A stretch of DNA of 63,167 bases from positions 1 through 63,167 of the forward strand of contig JAFCFN010000004.1 of NCBI GenBank assembly GCA_017608625.1, read 5' to 3'. The notes under the pieces were generated by a model. The model had not been told where the DNA came from. It worked only from the letters and a program-made list of their open reading frames with translations, and did not search any database. Source of the DNA: Candidatus Woesearchaeota archaeon (GTDB lineage Archaea > Nanobdellota > Nanobdellia > Woesearchaeales > JAFCFN01). The position numbers and the translations under genes were made by a program. Shown in pieces: positions 46,241 to 57,100 of this stretch (positions within the stretch are counted from its first letter, which is position 1; each line of letters opens with the position of its first letter).

Positions 46241-47938
46241 ATGAACTTTAAAAAATTAAAAACAACAATTTTTCTATTGCTTTTGACTTTATTGCTTCCA
46301 AATTTTAAACAGAAAAAGCCTGTTAAAATCATCCCGGCATTGAAAAATGCTCTTATACTGACTGATAATGAAGTTAATTCATTAAACGAAGGCAATAGAA
46401 TTGTTGTCAATATTCCCTCCTATATGCTTTATTTTTGTAAAGATAACGAGATTGTAAAGAGTTATCCCATAAGTGTAGGCAGAAAAGGAAAACCTACTCC
46501 TGAAGGATTTTTTATTATAGATAGAAAGGAGAAAAGCCCATCTTATGTCCCTCTTGAAGGATCTCCTCATAGAAAGATTGCGAATTATTTTCCTCCAGGT
46601 AGGAATAATCCTTTTGGTACAAGATTAATGCATTTTTATAGTCATTTTTATATTCATGGTCTTCCAGATAAAGAGAGTTACTTGATAGGAAAAACAAAAG
46701 AAGATGGTTGTATTGGTATGTTAAATAAAGATATAGAAGAACTTTTTGATTATATACAACTCGGGACAAGAGTGGATATATTTTACAGAACATATTTGAT
46801 AACTAATCTGAAATCAAAATTAAATTGCCAAAAACTTCAGGACATTTACGATGGCTATAGAAGGATTATAATAAACAGAGAAGATTCTACCAAAAAAATT
46901 AAAAAAATTCCTGTGAGTTGGGTGAATCTTGCAAAGTTAAATGAAGTATCTCCAGAAAATTGGAATTTGGAAAGAAGATCTTTAGATGAAATAATTGCAA
47001 TAACTGATGAAGGATTTTATGATTATAAAATTGGAACAGCAGAACTAGTTGCTGGAGGAGATGTTATGTTGGGTTGGTTTATTGATCGATTTCTGAAAAG
47101 TGATTATGATCCTTTTTTATATATAAAACCTGTATTGAAAAATTCAGATATAGCTTTTTGTAATCTTGAAGCACCTTTTACAACCCGCGGAGAAAAAATA
47201 GAAAAAAAATTTAATTTTAGAGTTGATCCACAAAGAGTAATTTATTTGCAAAATGCAGAATTTGATATAGTTAGTATTGCAAACAACCACATTATGGATT
47301 ATGGCAAGCAAGGTTTAGAAGACACAATAGCAACTCTTGAGAGAGCAAGTATAACCTATTGTGGTGCAGGCATTTCTCTTAGCAAAGCAAGAGAAATTAG
47401 AATAATTAAAAAAAGAGGAGTTAAGTTTGCATTTCTTGGCTATTCAACCGTACAACCTTCTGACATTTTCGCAAGGCCAGGTACTCCTGGAGTAGCTTAT
47501 GCGAGCAAAGGATGGATTAAAGAAGATGTAAAAAAAGCGCAAAATTTAGCAGATATAGTTGTAGTTTCTTTACATAGCGGGGTAGAAAAAAACTATTCTC
47601 CCACTAGACGACAAAAAGAGCTTGCAAGATCAGCAATAGATGCTGGTGCACACATAGTTCTTGGACATCATCCACATGTGCTTGAAGGGATAGAAGAGTA
47701 CAAAAAAGGACTTATTATTTATTCTTTGGGAAATTTTGTGTTTGGCGCTTATAGAGGAAAGGAAATAAATAAAGGAATGATTTTACAAATAAAAGTAAAC
47801 AAGTATGGTATTGAAGATTATAATATACTTCCAATTGATATTTCTCCTGAAGTCAAATATCAACCGAGAATATTAAAGGGTAAAAAAAAAGAAAAGGTTC
47901 TCAACAAAATTAAAAAATTTTCTCAATATATCAAGTAA
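46241..47938 (+). CDS. L,D-transpeptidase (YkuD) - CapA/PGA_cap metallophosphatase-like fusion
   Basis: SYPISVGRKGKPTPEGFFII...FIHG-like YIHGLPDKESYLIGKTKEDGCIGM (YkuD catalytic HG..GCI.M); then AGGDVMLG...DIAFCNLEAPFT...DIVSIANNHIMDYGKQGLEDT...VVVSLHSGVEKNYSP...GAHIVLGHHPHVLEGIEEYKKGLIIYSLGNFVFG (CapA). Confidence 0.88.
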   Translation: MNFKKLKTTIFLLLLTLLLPNFKQKKPVKIIPALKNALILTDNEVNSLNEGNRIVVNIPSYMLYFCKDNEIVKSYPISVGRKGKPTPEGFFIIDRKEKSPSYVPLEGSPHRKIANYFPPGRNNPFGTRLMHFYSHFYIHGLPDKESYLIGKTKEDGCIGMLNKDIEELFDYIQLGTRVDIFYRTYLITNLKSKLNCQKLQDIYDGYRRIIINREDSTKKIKKIPVSWVNLAKLNEVSPENWNLERRSLDEIIAITDEGFYDYKIGTAELVAGGDVMLGWFIDRFLKSDYDPFLYIKPVLKNSDIAFCNLEAPFTTRGEKIEKKFNFRVDPQRVIYLQNAEFDIVSIANNHIMDYGKQGLEDTIATLERASITYCGAGISLSKAREIRIIKKRGVKFAFLGYSTVQPSDIFARPGTPGVAYASKGWIKEDVKKAQNLADIVVVSLHSGVEKNYSPTRRQKELARSAIDAGAHIVLGHHPHVLEGIEEYKKGLIIYSLGNFVFGAYRGKEINKGMILQIKVNKYGIEDYNILPIDISPEVKYQPRILKGKKKEKVLNKIKKFSQYIK

Positions 47939-47949
47939 AACTCTGATAG

Positions 47950-49644
47950 TTATAGAACTCTTTTAACCTCATAAATAACAATCGCCTTTTTCTTGCCTTT
48001 GACTTTTACTTTGCCTAATTTTTTAACATTAACATTCTTTTTAACTAATTTATATGTATCTTCACTAATTAATACTTGTCCACCTTTTGCTATGCTGCAT
48101 AATCTTGCTGCTGTATTAACGCTATCACCGATTGCAGTATATTCCATTCTTTTTTCTGAGCCTATATTGCCTATTACAGCATAACCGGAGTTTATACCAA
48201 TACCAAATTTGACATTTTGTTTCAGACTGGTTGCAATTTTTTGCATTTCCAAAGCAGCTTTTATAGCATTTAAAGCATGATTTTTTTGTTTTAACGGAGC
48301 ACCGAATATTGCCATTATTGCGTCTCCCATATACTTGTCTAAAGTTCCATTATATTCAAACACAGCCTCTGTCATTTTTCCAAGATAAAGATTTAGCATT
48401 TTAACAACCTTTTCTGGAGGCAATTTTTCTGATAAAGCAGTAAATCCTCTGATGTCTGCAAACAGTGTTGTTATTTGTCTTTTTATTCCTTTTAGCTCAA
48501 TCTTTTCCTTACTTAAAATCTCTTTGGCAACATTTTCAGAGACATATTTTCCAAAAACAGACATTACTCTTTTTTTGCTTTTTTCTTCTGTTAAATAATT
48601 CATAACTGCAATTCCTGTATAAATAAATATGACATTAATTGGAGGATATATTATGTTCATTATTAGGCCTTTTTTGAAAGCAAAGATTGTGATAATTAAG
48701 TATACAAAAATTAATAAGATTGTTATAACTGTGGCTTTGAATATTCTAAAACCATATAAGATTAAGCTAGTTATAAGTCCAATAATGAATATTGTTAATA
48801 TAACGCTTAAATCTGTTTGATTAACTAAAAATTTTTTTGTCAAGAGTGTTTGAATAATATTGGCATGAATCTCAACACCAGGCATCGCTTTCCCCATAGA
48901 TGTTGGGACAAATGCATCATCATGCAAATCCGGAGAAGTAGCGCCAATTAGTACAATTTTATCTTTGAAGTCGACATTGACTTTTTTATTCAAAACATCA
49001 GAAAAAGAAAGTGTTGTAAAAGTGCCTGGTTTTCCTATAAAATTGATAAGCAGCTTATTAGTGTTGATCTGAAAATCTTCTATTCCTAAATAACTTTTTA
49101 AGATCTGCAAGGAAAAGCTCTCATAACTTTCATTACCGTGAATTTTCAGTATTGCTGATCTTGTTATACCATCATCATCTGTTAAAATATTTATGTGTCC
49201 TAGTCTAAGTGCAGCTTCTCTTAAAGCAGGAATAGGTTTTAGTATATCTCCACCTTTGCCTTCTTCATTAAAACTCATATATTCAACAGGGTAAACTATG
49301 TTCCCTGCTTTTTTTGTTGCATTTGCCAATAGTTTATCTTCAATAGGATCAGAAGGCTCAAAAAATGCAACATCTATACCAATAACTGCAGCATCAGATA
49401 TCAAAGGAATAAGTTGAGTAAAATTGTTCCTGCTCCACGGCCATCTTCCTATTTCTTGCAGGCTTTTATCGTCAATGGCGATTATTACAATATTATCTAA
49501 TGGCTTTTGTTCAGAATAAAGTGTATCAGCCAGTTTATGTTGCCATTTTGAAAAAACACTTGTATAAAACAAAACAGAAAAAGCAGAACTGATGATTAAT
49601 GCAATCAATATACAGAAAAAAAGCTTTTTGTTTCTTGTTAACAT
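47950..49644 (-). CDS. CHASE2 sensor - class III adenylate/guanylate cyclase
   Basis: CHASE2: DNIVIIAIDDKSLQEIGRWPWSR..IGIDVAFFEP; 3 TM; cyclase: TTLFADIRGFTALSEKLPPEKVVKMLNLYL..YNGTLDKYMGDAIMAIFGAP...IGINSGYAVIGNIGSEKRMEYTAIGDSVNTAARL. Confidence 0.93.
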   Translation of the reverse strand: MLTRNKKLFFCILIALIISSAFSVLFYTSVFSKWQHKLADTLYSEQKPLDNIVIIAIDDKSLQEIGRWPWSRNNFTQLIPLISDAAVIGIDVAFFEPSDPIEDKLLANATKKAGNIVYPVEYMSFNEEGKGGDILKPIPALREAALRLGHINILTDDDGITRSAILKIHGNESYESFSLQILKSYLGIEDFQINTNKLLINFIGKPGTFTTLSFSDVLNKKVNVDFKDKIVLIGATSPDLHDDAFVPTSMGKAMPGVEIHANIIQTLLTKKFLVNQTDLSVILTIFIIGLITSLILYGFRIFKATVITILLIFVYLIITIFAFKKGLIMNIIYPPINVIFIYTGIAVMNYLTEEKSKKRVMSVFGKYVSENVAKEILSKEKIELKGIKRQITTLFADIRGFTALSEKLPPEKVVKMLNLYLGKMTEAVFEYNGTLDKYMGDAIMAIFGAPLKQKNHALNAIKAALEMQKIATSLKQNVKFGIGINSGYAVIGNIGSEKRMEYTAIGDSVNTAARLCSIAKGGQVLISEDTYKLVKKNVNVKKLGKVKVKGKKKAIVIYEVKRVL

Positions 49645-50537
49645 TATTGCTCAGACTCAAGTCTTTGAAGCTCTTTATTAAGTTCATCAAGTCTTTTTAT
49701 AAGTTTGTCAGGAATAATAGGATATTTTGCTAGCTCTCTTTTTTCCTCTTCTCTTGATCTATATTTTATGATATAATCTTTGATTTGCTCGTCAGTTACT
49801 CCAAATCTTTTTTTGGCAAGAGCAATTATTTTCCTATATTTGTACACTTCTTTTATTTTTAACTCTTTTATAAACTCCTTATCTCTAAGTTTATGTTTTC
49901 TAATCCATGATTTGTATTTTTCTTTTATTGTTGATTTATTTATTTTGGAAAGTTTGTCTTTTAATATGGTTGCCTGTTCATTTGCACCAATTTCCTGCTC
50001 TGCTAAGAATTTTTTAATTCCTACTTTAATTTGATATGGTTTCACACCTACTTTTCCTTCAGCTACAACAACTTCTGTTGAATTTCCTTCAATAACAACA
50101 CCAAAAGCAGTTCCTCTTACTGTAGCTACAGTTGTTGGAGTTTCTATATTTAGATCTGTTTCCATTCCTGCTAATTTCAATACTTTGCTCCATATTTCTC
50201 CTGTTTGTTGTTTTAAGGATATTGTTGTTGTATTCTTATTTGAGATTAATTCTTGAATATTTACTTCTGTATTGCTTTCTAATCTTACTACAGAGCTATC
50301 ATAAAATATAATTGACGCTAAGCTGTTATTTAGTGTTCTTATGCTATCACCTAATTTAAGTTCCATTCCATTTTGAGCAGTGACCCATTCTCCATCAGAT
50401 TTTATTTCTGCTATTCCCTGTCTAATGTACAATGTAGCAGCCACTGTTTTGGAAGGAGAAAGAAGATATAATATAGTGGCTCCTCCTATTATTAACAGAG
50501 TTGCAATAATAATAAGTGTTGTTTTTAAAGCACCCAT
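49644..50537 (-). CDS. FecR-domain membrane protein
   Basis: N-terminal TM; ADL-like LYIRQGIAEIKSDGEWVTAQNGMELKLGDSIRTLNNSLASIIFYDSSVVRLESNTEV...TVATVRGTAFGV. Confidence 0.85.
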   Translation of the reverse strand: MGALKTTLIIIATLLIIGGATILYLLSPSKTVAATLYIRQGIAEIKSDGEWVTAQNGMELKLGDSIRTLNNSLASIIFYDSSVVRLESNTEVNIQELISNKNTTTISLKQQTGEIWSKVLKLAGMETDLNIETPTTVATVRGTAFGVVIEGNSTEVVVAEGKVGVKPYQIKVGIKKFLAEQEIGANEQATILKDKLSKINKSTIKEKYKSWIRKHKLRDKEFIKELKIKEVYKYRKIIALAKKRFGVTDEQIKDYIIKYRSREEEKRELAKYPIIPDKLIKRLDELNKELQRLESEQ

Positions 50538-50570
50538 ATATAACAGGGAGAGTATTTTTAATATATAAAC

Positions 50571-51113
50571 TTATCGAACAATACTCACTTCAACTCCTTT
50601 GTCAAAAGGCAAAGTATAAGAATCAAATTTTTTCTTTACAAAATTTAGATAATCTTGAACTTTATCTTTATGAGAAATGACATTATGGGCTATGATTATA
50701 CAATTTTTATTTAGTTTTTTAAGAATTAGTTTTAAATAATTAAGATATTCTCTTTTTTTACCGTCAATAAAAATGAAATCAAGCTTTTTATTTAATTTTT
50801 TGAGAATTTCTATAGCATCACCAACTTTTACTTCAACAAATTTATTTAGTTTCATTTTTTGAAGATTATTTAAAGCTTTGTTTACTGAATCTTTACCTTG
50901 TTCTATTGTTATTACTTTACCTTTAGTTTTTCTGGCTGCTTTTGCTAAAAAAGAAGTAGAGTATCCTTCACCTGTTCCTATTTCTAGAATTGATTTAGCA
51001 TTTGTTAGAATAATTAATCTGTTTAATAATTCGCCAGTTGCTTGAGAAATAAAATAATCTTTTCTTTTCATTATAATAATATAATTATTTCTTTCTTCCT
51101 CTTTGTTGTTCAT
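50571..51113 (-). CDS. O-methyltransferase-like class I methyltransferase
   Basis: AKSILEIGTGEGYSTSFLAKAARKTKGKVITIEQ...LDFIFIDGKKREYLNYLKL. Confidence 0.8.
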   Translation of the reverse strand: MNNKEEERNNYIIIMKRKDYFISQATGELLNRLIILTNAKSILEIGTGEGYSTSFLAKAARKTKGKVITIEQGKDSVNKALNNLQKMKLNKFVEVKVGDAIEILKKLNKKLDFIFIDGKKREYLNYLKLILKKLNKNCIIIAHNVISHKDKVQDYLNFVKKKFDSYTLPFDKGVEVSIVR

Positions 51114-53007
51114 ACAATCTTTTTACTTTTTCCAAACTATCTGCCTCATCGGCAGGCTTGTCATATCTTATTTTAACTACTCTCGGGAATCTTAGAGCAA
51201 AACCAGAAGAATATGTAGGAGAACGTTGGATTTCTTCATAATCAACTTCTATAAGTATTTTTGGTTTTATTGTAACTTCTCTTCCTTTTTGTTTTATGAT
51301 TAAAGGTTTTAACATCTCTGTTAATTGAGTGAAGGTAACACCTGCTCCTTTTTCTTTTATTCCTGTTCCAACTTTTCCAATTTCTAAAAATTTGTCACCT
51401 TTTTTACAAGCAATTGTAAATGAGGAAAGCCATTTTGCTCTTTTTCCAGTTCCCCATTCAGCACCAATTATTGCCAAATCTAAAGTTTCCATTGTTGGCT
51501 TAACTTTAACACCATAACCTACTCTTGAGCCAGGTTCATAAACAGCATCCAGATTTTTTACCATAACTCCTTCATTACCTTTTTCCAAGGCTTCTTTGTA
51601 AAATGCTTCTGCTTCTTTTTCAGAAGAAGTGATCAATGCCTTTGCAACAGCAAGCTTGTTTGGAACTGGCTTCACAATTTTGTCCAACCAAGCCCTCCTT
51701 TTTTTGAATGGTTCTTTGATTATATTCTTATTATTTATCATAATAACATCAAAAAGATTAAGCATAACAGGAATTTCTTTTGTCATTTCCTTTATTCCAT
51801 ATTTTCTTTTAATTCTTTGAGAGATATTTTGAAAAGGCAACCATTTTTTTGTTTTTGGATCAATACCAATGACCTCTCCTTCTATAATATAGTTGTTTGC
51901 TTTTATATTCTTTTTAACTATATCTACTATATCTGGAAATTGTTTTGTTACATCCTCTAAACGCCTTGTGAAAAGTTTTATTTCTTTGTTTTTATGTATC
52001 TGCAATCTGAATCCATCATATTTGTATTCTAGTTCAGCAGGTTTTCCTACAATAGAAAAAGCATCTTCTAAATCTTTTGCTTTTTGGAAAAGCATAACTT
52101 TAATTGGAACTCCTATTTTTAATGCAATTGTAAGCAAGCCTTTTACGCCTTTTGTTTTTGCTGTTAATGCAGTTATGCCTAAATCATTTGATAGATTAAT
52201 TGCTGTTTGAACAACATTAATTAAATAATTATAAGCTTCTCTTGCTGTTTTTTCATCCTCTGTTAAAATTGAATCGTAATTTTTCAAATTTTTATTTTCT
52301 AAATCTTTTTTGGATTTTATTTTCAAAATTTTCCCTGTATGTTTTTTGGTTATTTCTATTGCAAATTTGTCATCTATTTTATTTCCACATTCCAAGCATT
52401 TTTGCATTTTTGGCATCCAATTTTTGCATTTTTGGCATTGAAAAAATATACCAATTATTGGAGGAAAAAAGGCCCATACAATAGCATCCCTTATAGAGCC
52501 TTCTGCAGCACCTATTCTTAATTCTCCTAGGAGTGTTCTTACTATGTATTTTGCTTCTAAAGGTTGTGCAGAAGATAGAAGTTCTCTTATTAATTGCAAT
52601 TTTCTTTCAACAGTTCCAGCACCTGTTAGTTCTGCTAGTTTTCTTAGATTAGTGATTACTTTTTTTACTGTTAATTCTTCTTTAGATAGTATCATCTGCT
52701 TTTTCTTTGCAATTAATTCTTCTGCTACTTTGCCTAGATCTCCAATAGAAGCCCATTTATCTTCAATTTTTCTTTGTTCTATTCCAGATGTTTGAGAAAG
52801 AGCTTTTAGAATCAATCTTGCTGCTACTCCTAGTTCTCTTTGATCGTAGCTAGGAAATACATTTCCTTGAACTAAAAGCGTAACTGTTTCAAGATCTTCT
52901 GTATTTGTTTTTTTGAGCAACTTTGCTATTAGATAGGTTTTTTCTAATCTTTTTGTTGTTTTTTCAAGTTCTTGGTATGTATTAACAAGCTCAGAGTATA
53001 ACATCAA
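51085..53007 (-). CDS. lig: ATP-dependent DNA ligase with zinc-ribbon-like insertion in DNA-binding domain
   Basis: AELEYKYDGFRLQIHK nucleotidyltransferase motif I; IIEGEVIGID; EGVMVKNLDAVYEPGSR; C-terminal RFPRVVKIRYDKPADEADS; insertion CQKC..CLECG. Confidence 0.95.
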   Translation of the reverse strand: MMLYSELVNTYQELEKTTKRLEKTYLIAKLLKKTNTEDLETVTLLVQGNVFPSYDQRELGVAARLILKALSQTSGIEQRKIEDKWASIGDLGKVAEELIAKKKQMILSKEELTVKKVITNLRKLAELTGAGTVERKLQLIRELLSSAQPLEAKYIVRTLLGELRIGAAEGSIRDAIVWAFFPPIIGIFFQCQKCKNWMPKMQKCLECGNKIDDKFAIEITKKHTGKILKIKSKKDLENKNLKNYDSILTEDEKTAREAYNYLINVVQTAINLSNDLGITALTAKTKGVKGLLTIALKIGVPIKVMLFQKAKDLEDAFSIVGKPAELEYKYDGFRLQIHKNKEIKLFTRRLEDVTKQFPDIVDIVKKNIKANNYIIEGEVIGIDPKTKKWLPFQNISQRIKRKYGIKEMTKEIPVMLNLFDVIMINNKNIIKEPFKKRRAWLDKIVKPVPNKLAVAKALITSSEKEAEAFYKEALEKGNEGVMVKNLDAVYEPGSRVGYGVKVKPTMETLDLAIIGAEWGTGKRAKWLSSFTIACKKGDKFLEIGKVGTGIKEKGAGVTFTQLTEMLKPLIIKQKGREVTIKPKILIEVDYEEIQRSPTYSSGFALRFPRVVKIRYDKPADEADSLEKVKRLYEQQRGRKK

Positions 53008-53051
53008 AAACTATATATATTAGAGTATATTTAAATCTTGCTGTAGGCAAT

Positions 53052-53074
53052 AATATTTAGCTACGCTAAATATT
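53052..53074. repeat. Perfect inverted repeat AATATTTAGC-TAC-GCTAAATATT
   Basis: 10-bp arms in divergent intergenic region. Confidence 0.6.
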
Positions 53075-53155
53075 TTAAACCTCCCCATTAGAGCACAACT
53101 AAGGAGAGTGCCCCACCCCAACAAAAGATTATGTTTTGACACAACTAAATATACA

Positions 53156-53821
53156 ATGGAACTAAATGAAACAATTAAAAAGAGAAGGTGTGTTAGAAGA
53201 TTTTTAGATAAACCAGTTGAGTGGGATAAAGTAAGTAAGATTATAGACTCTGCTAGATATGCACCTTCTGCAGGAAATATACAGGATTGGCGATTTATTG
53301 TTGTAACTGATAAAAGCAAAATAGCTAAATTATCTGATGCTGCTTTGGAACAAAGATTTATTGAACAGGCTCCTGTTGTAATTGTTGTTTGTTCTGATAT
53401 TGAAAAAATTAAAAGAGCTTATGGAATGAGAGGAGAAAAATTATATTCTATACAGGATTGTGCAGCAGCTGTGCAAAACATGTTTTTAACTATAACTGAT
53501 TTGGGTTTAGCAACATGTTGGGTGGGAGCATTTGATGAGGCAAAGGTTAAACAGATTTTATCTATTCCAGAAGGAGTAAGGCCTCAAGCAATATTGCCTA
53601 TTGGTTATGCTGATGAACAACCAAAAATGCCTTTAAGACAAGAACTGTATGCTATCACTTTTTTTGATAAGTACGGCAATAGAGTTAAAGATGTGGACGC
53701 TGTTCTTGGGAAATGGGGCAAAGTAATGGAGAGAGAAGTTAAAAAAGAAGCTAAAACAATTAGTAAAAAGATTAAGAAAACAATTAAAAAAGTTAAAGTG
53801 AGATTAAAGAAAAAGAAATAA
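53156..53821 (+). CDS. Nitroreductase family protein with Lys-rich C-terminal tail
   Basis: IKKRRCVRRFLDKPVEWDKVSKIIDSARYAPSAGNIQDWRFIVV; LYSIQDCAAAVQNMFLTITDLGLATCWVGAFDE. Confidence 0.9.
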   Translation: MELNETIKKRRCVRRFLDKPVEWDKVSKIIDSARYAPSAGNIQDWRFIVVTDKSKIAKLSDAALEQRFIEQAPVVIVVCSDIEKIKRAYGMRGEKLYSIQDCAAAVQNMFLTITDLGLATCWVGAFDEAKVKQILSIPEGVRPQAILPIGYADEQPKMPLRQELYAITFFDKYGNRVKDVDAVLGKWGKVMEREVKKEAKTISKKIKKTIKKVKVRLKKKK

Positions 53822-54103
53822 TTATCCAAACTGAGCTAAACAAGCTGCTCTAAACTCTTCGCTGACTTTATCACACAAGCTTGGATCATTCTTATTTACA
53901 GCTTCTATTGCATAACAATTATCTAATGCTTGCTGCTCAGTCATTTCTGGATTAGTTTCTTTAATTTGATCTAAACATTCCTTTACACTAATATCTGGAA
54001 TATAATCTACTTGATCAGCTGAGAGCTTAGGCTCTTTTGGTTTACAACCACTCAAAGCTATTAAACACATTACAAGCAATATTGGAATTATTTTCTTCAA
54101 CAT
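53822..54103 (-). CDS. Small putative lipoprotein
   Basis: ILLVMCLIALSGCKPKEP lipobox. Confidence 0.7.
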   Translation of the reverse strand: MLKKIIPILLVMCLIALSGCKPKEPKLSADQVDYIPDISVKECLDQIKETNPEMTEQQALDNCYAIEAVNKNDPSLCDKVSEEFRAACLAQFG

Positions 54104-57100
54104 TTTTCAGGATGTTTCTCACACCACCAAATAGGTTTGCCTGTTCCTTGTTTTCCAGGTTCTACTGGTTTAGAATCAGGCTCTGAATCATCTGCATCTA
54201 CTATTCCATCTCCATCATTATCTAAATCAAGAGCATCAGTTGTTCCTTCCTCATCTGTATCTTCTAAACTATCCTTTGCTTCACCTTCTGTTATTATTCC
54301 ATTAACCTGACAAACAGGAGCCCAACCATTCTGATTAATCCATACCTTCATTGTACCTTCTGTGCATCCAAATTTCTGCTCTCCTTTGTTTTCACCTGGC
54401 TTACAATACAAGATCTGCTCACAACTACAACCATAAGTTGTTGCAGTTGTTATGCTGCTGTCAACAATTTCTGGATTACTACTAGAGCCAATGTTTGTCT
54501 CAAATATTCTGTCTTCATCTACTGCTGCATAATGCTGTGGTCTTAATACATCTGTTGGAACAGATTCTTGTAATAGAGTGTCAGGGCATTTATCAACATC
54601 ATTTCTAACTCCATCATTATCTTCATCCAGATAAACTGTAACTTTTATTGTATTGCTGTTTCCAGCATTATCCCTGGCTGTCTTTACAATTATTACATAA
54701 ATAGAATCTGTTAGAGCTTCTAGTGAATCAAAATTAAATTCAGTAGGTCCTGGAGATGCTAGTGTAGCTAGTAAATTATTATTTGGATCATAGATTTCAA
54801 TTGTTGAACCTTTAATTCCAGAACTAGGTTCTGGATCTGTTATAAGGTTTTCTAGTGTTAGGCAGTTATCTACATAAATAATTTCATCATCTTTTACTAT
54901 AACAGATCCATTCTTATAATCAATGTTGTTGAATAGGAACTCTCCAGTGCATGTTCCATCTTGAGATGCTGTGAATTTAAGCTCTTCATATGGAGGAACT
55001 GTGTCTAGGAATATGTAGGTTGTTTTGCTTATTTGATTTCCAGCAATATCTGTTGCTATAACAGATATTGTGTTTAATCCTTCTACTAAATTAATAGTTG
55101 CTGCATATGTATTATCAATTATTGTTGCATTTACTCCATTAACTACTACTTCTTTTACTCCTGAAAGTTCATCTGTAACAGTGCCTGTTATTGTTTGTGT
55201 TGGAATGTTTGTTGGAGTTGTTACTGGATCTATTGTCAAAGATGGAGGAGTTTTGTCGATTTTTACTAAGGCTGATTTTATCTCTTCTTTATTTCCTGCA
55301 TAATCTTTACTATAATATCTTAAATAGTTATAACCTTCTTTAGAAATTAGGGCATGATTGCCAATTATGGATGGTGTGCAGTTATTAATTTGATCTGTAC
55401 AATAATATGTATATGCAACTCCTGATAAACTATCTCCACTAATTAATTCAATTGTTACATTTGTGTTATGCCATATATCATCAGAATCATCCATTGTTGT
55501 TGGAGGGTATGTATCAACCTTAACAACAAAATATTTTTCTGCTTCTTTATTGCCAGCATTATCAACAGAATAATAATATATTGTGTAAATGCCATCTGAT
55601 AGATTAAATGTTCCAGTGTATGGTGTATAGTTAGCTGAATTTATTTTGTAATATGTTTTTGATACACCTGAAGTAGCATCACTGGCTGTTAAAGTTATGT
55701 ATATTTCTTGTTCTTTATACCAGCCATTATCTCCAGTTACTCCAACTACTGAATGGTTTGTTGTAGGAGGAATTGTGTCAATAGTTGTTGTTGCTATGTC
55801 TGATTTATTGCTTTCATGATAAACATTATCAGTAGCAGTTACCTGATAATAATATGTCATGCCTTCTAAAACTAATGTATCATTGAAGTAAGTATTTAAT
55901 CCAGTGCTTATGTGAGATTCATTATTTTTATAGAGGGTGTAGTAAGCAACTCCTGAAACCTCATCATAGCTTTCATTCCAATCAACATATATATTAAGTT
56001 TTGTTGTATACTGCGGCAGTGGATATATATCCGGAATAGTTGGTGGATATAGATCAATTGTTACACTTGTTTTGGCAGAATCTTTACTTCTTCCTGCATT
56101 ATCATATGCTTTTACATAATATGTGTATGTGGTTGCATCAGATAAACCAGAATCAATATATGATGTATTAGTTGTTGTTAGGATTAATTGATTATTTCTG
56201 TATAGTTCGTAATAAGCAATTCCTGATGTGTTGTCATAACCAGTCCAAGTAATTTGTACGATTCCATCCCCATCAAATTCAGGTAAAGGATTTATGTTTA
56301 CTATAGGATCTGTTTTATCTATTTTAATTAAATCTGTGTTTGTTGATTCAACATTCCCTGCATTGTCTGTGCTGTAATATTTTACAAAATTATCCCCTTC
56401 TGTTGTTATTATAATAGAGTTTCCTGAAGTAGGTGTGCAATTATTATTTTGATTAGAGCAAATATACGAGTCAGCAACTCCTGATAAAGAATCAGAAGCT
56501 GTTGTTACAGCATTAACATTGCTTATGTACCATTCATTTCTGCCAAGTTGGCCTGTTAAACTAAGCGAGGTTGAAGGAGCAGTTTTATCAAGCTTTACAA
56601 TAATTTCTTTTATATTTTCTATATTGCCTGCATTGTCTGAACTATGGTATTTTATGTAGTATGCACCTTCATCTACAACATCAATTAATTTTTGATCTAT
56701 ATTTGGAACGCATGCATTGTTGTTATCAATACAATATTTTGTCCATAAGATACCAGATCCAATATCTGTTGCATTGAGTATGATATGGGCATCGCTATTT
56801 ACCCAAACATTATCATAAGCATAATTGTCTGTTGTAGCGGGTTTATCAATATCAATTGCAATTATTTTATTTTGGCATACTATATTTCCTGCTAAATCTT
56901 CTGCACAACCATTTACAATATATATTCCTGTTTGATTTAACCATTTCTCTATTGTTTTGCCTTCTGGTTCAGTTAATACAATTAAAGCATAAGTTGAGAA
57001 ATGATATGTTTCTAGTGTCAGTGTTTTTGCAACTGTATCCTTTATTGCATGTTGTGCTTCCCAGTTTCCTGTTTCTGGATTTTTATAAAATATATCCAAT

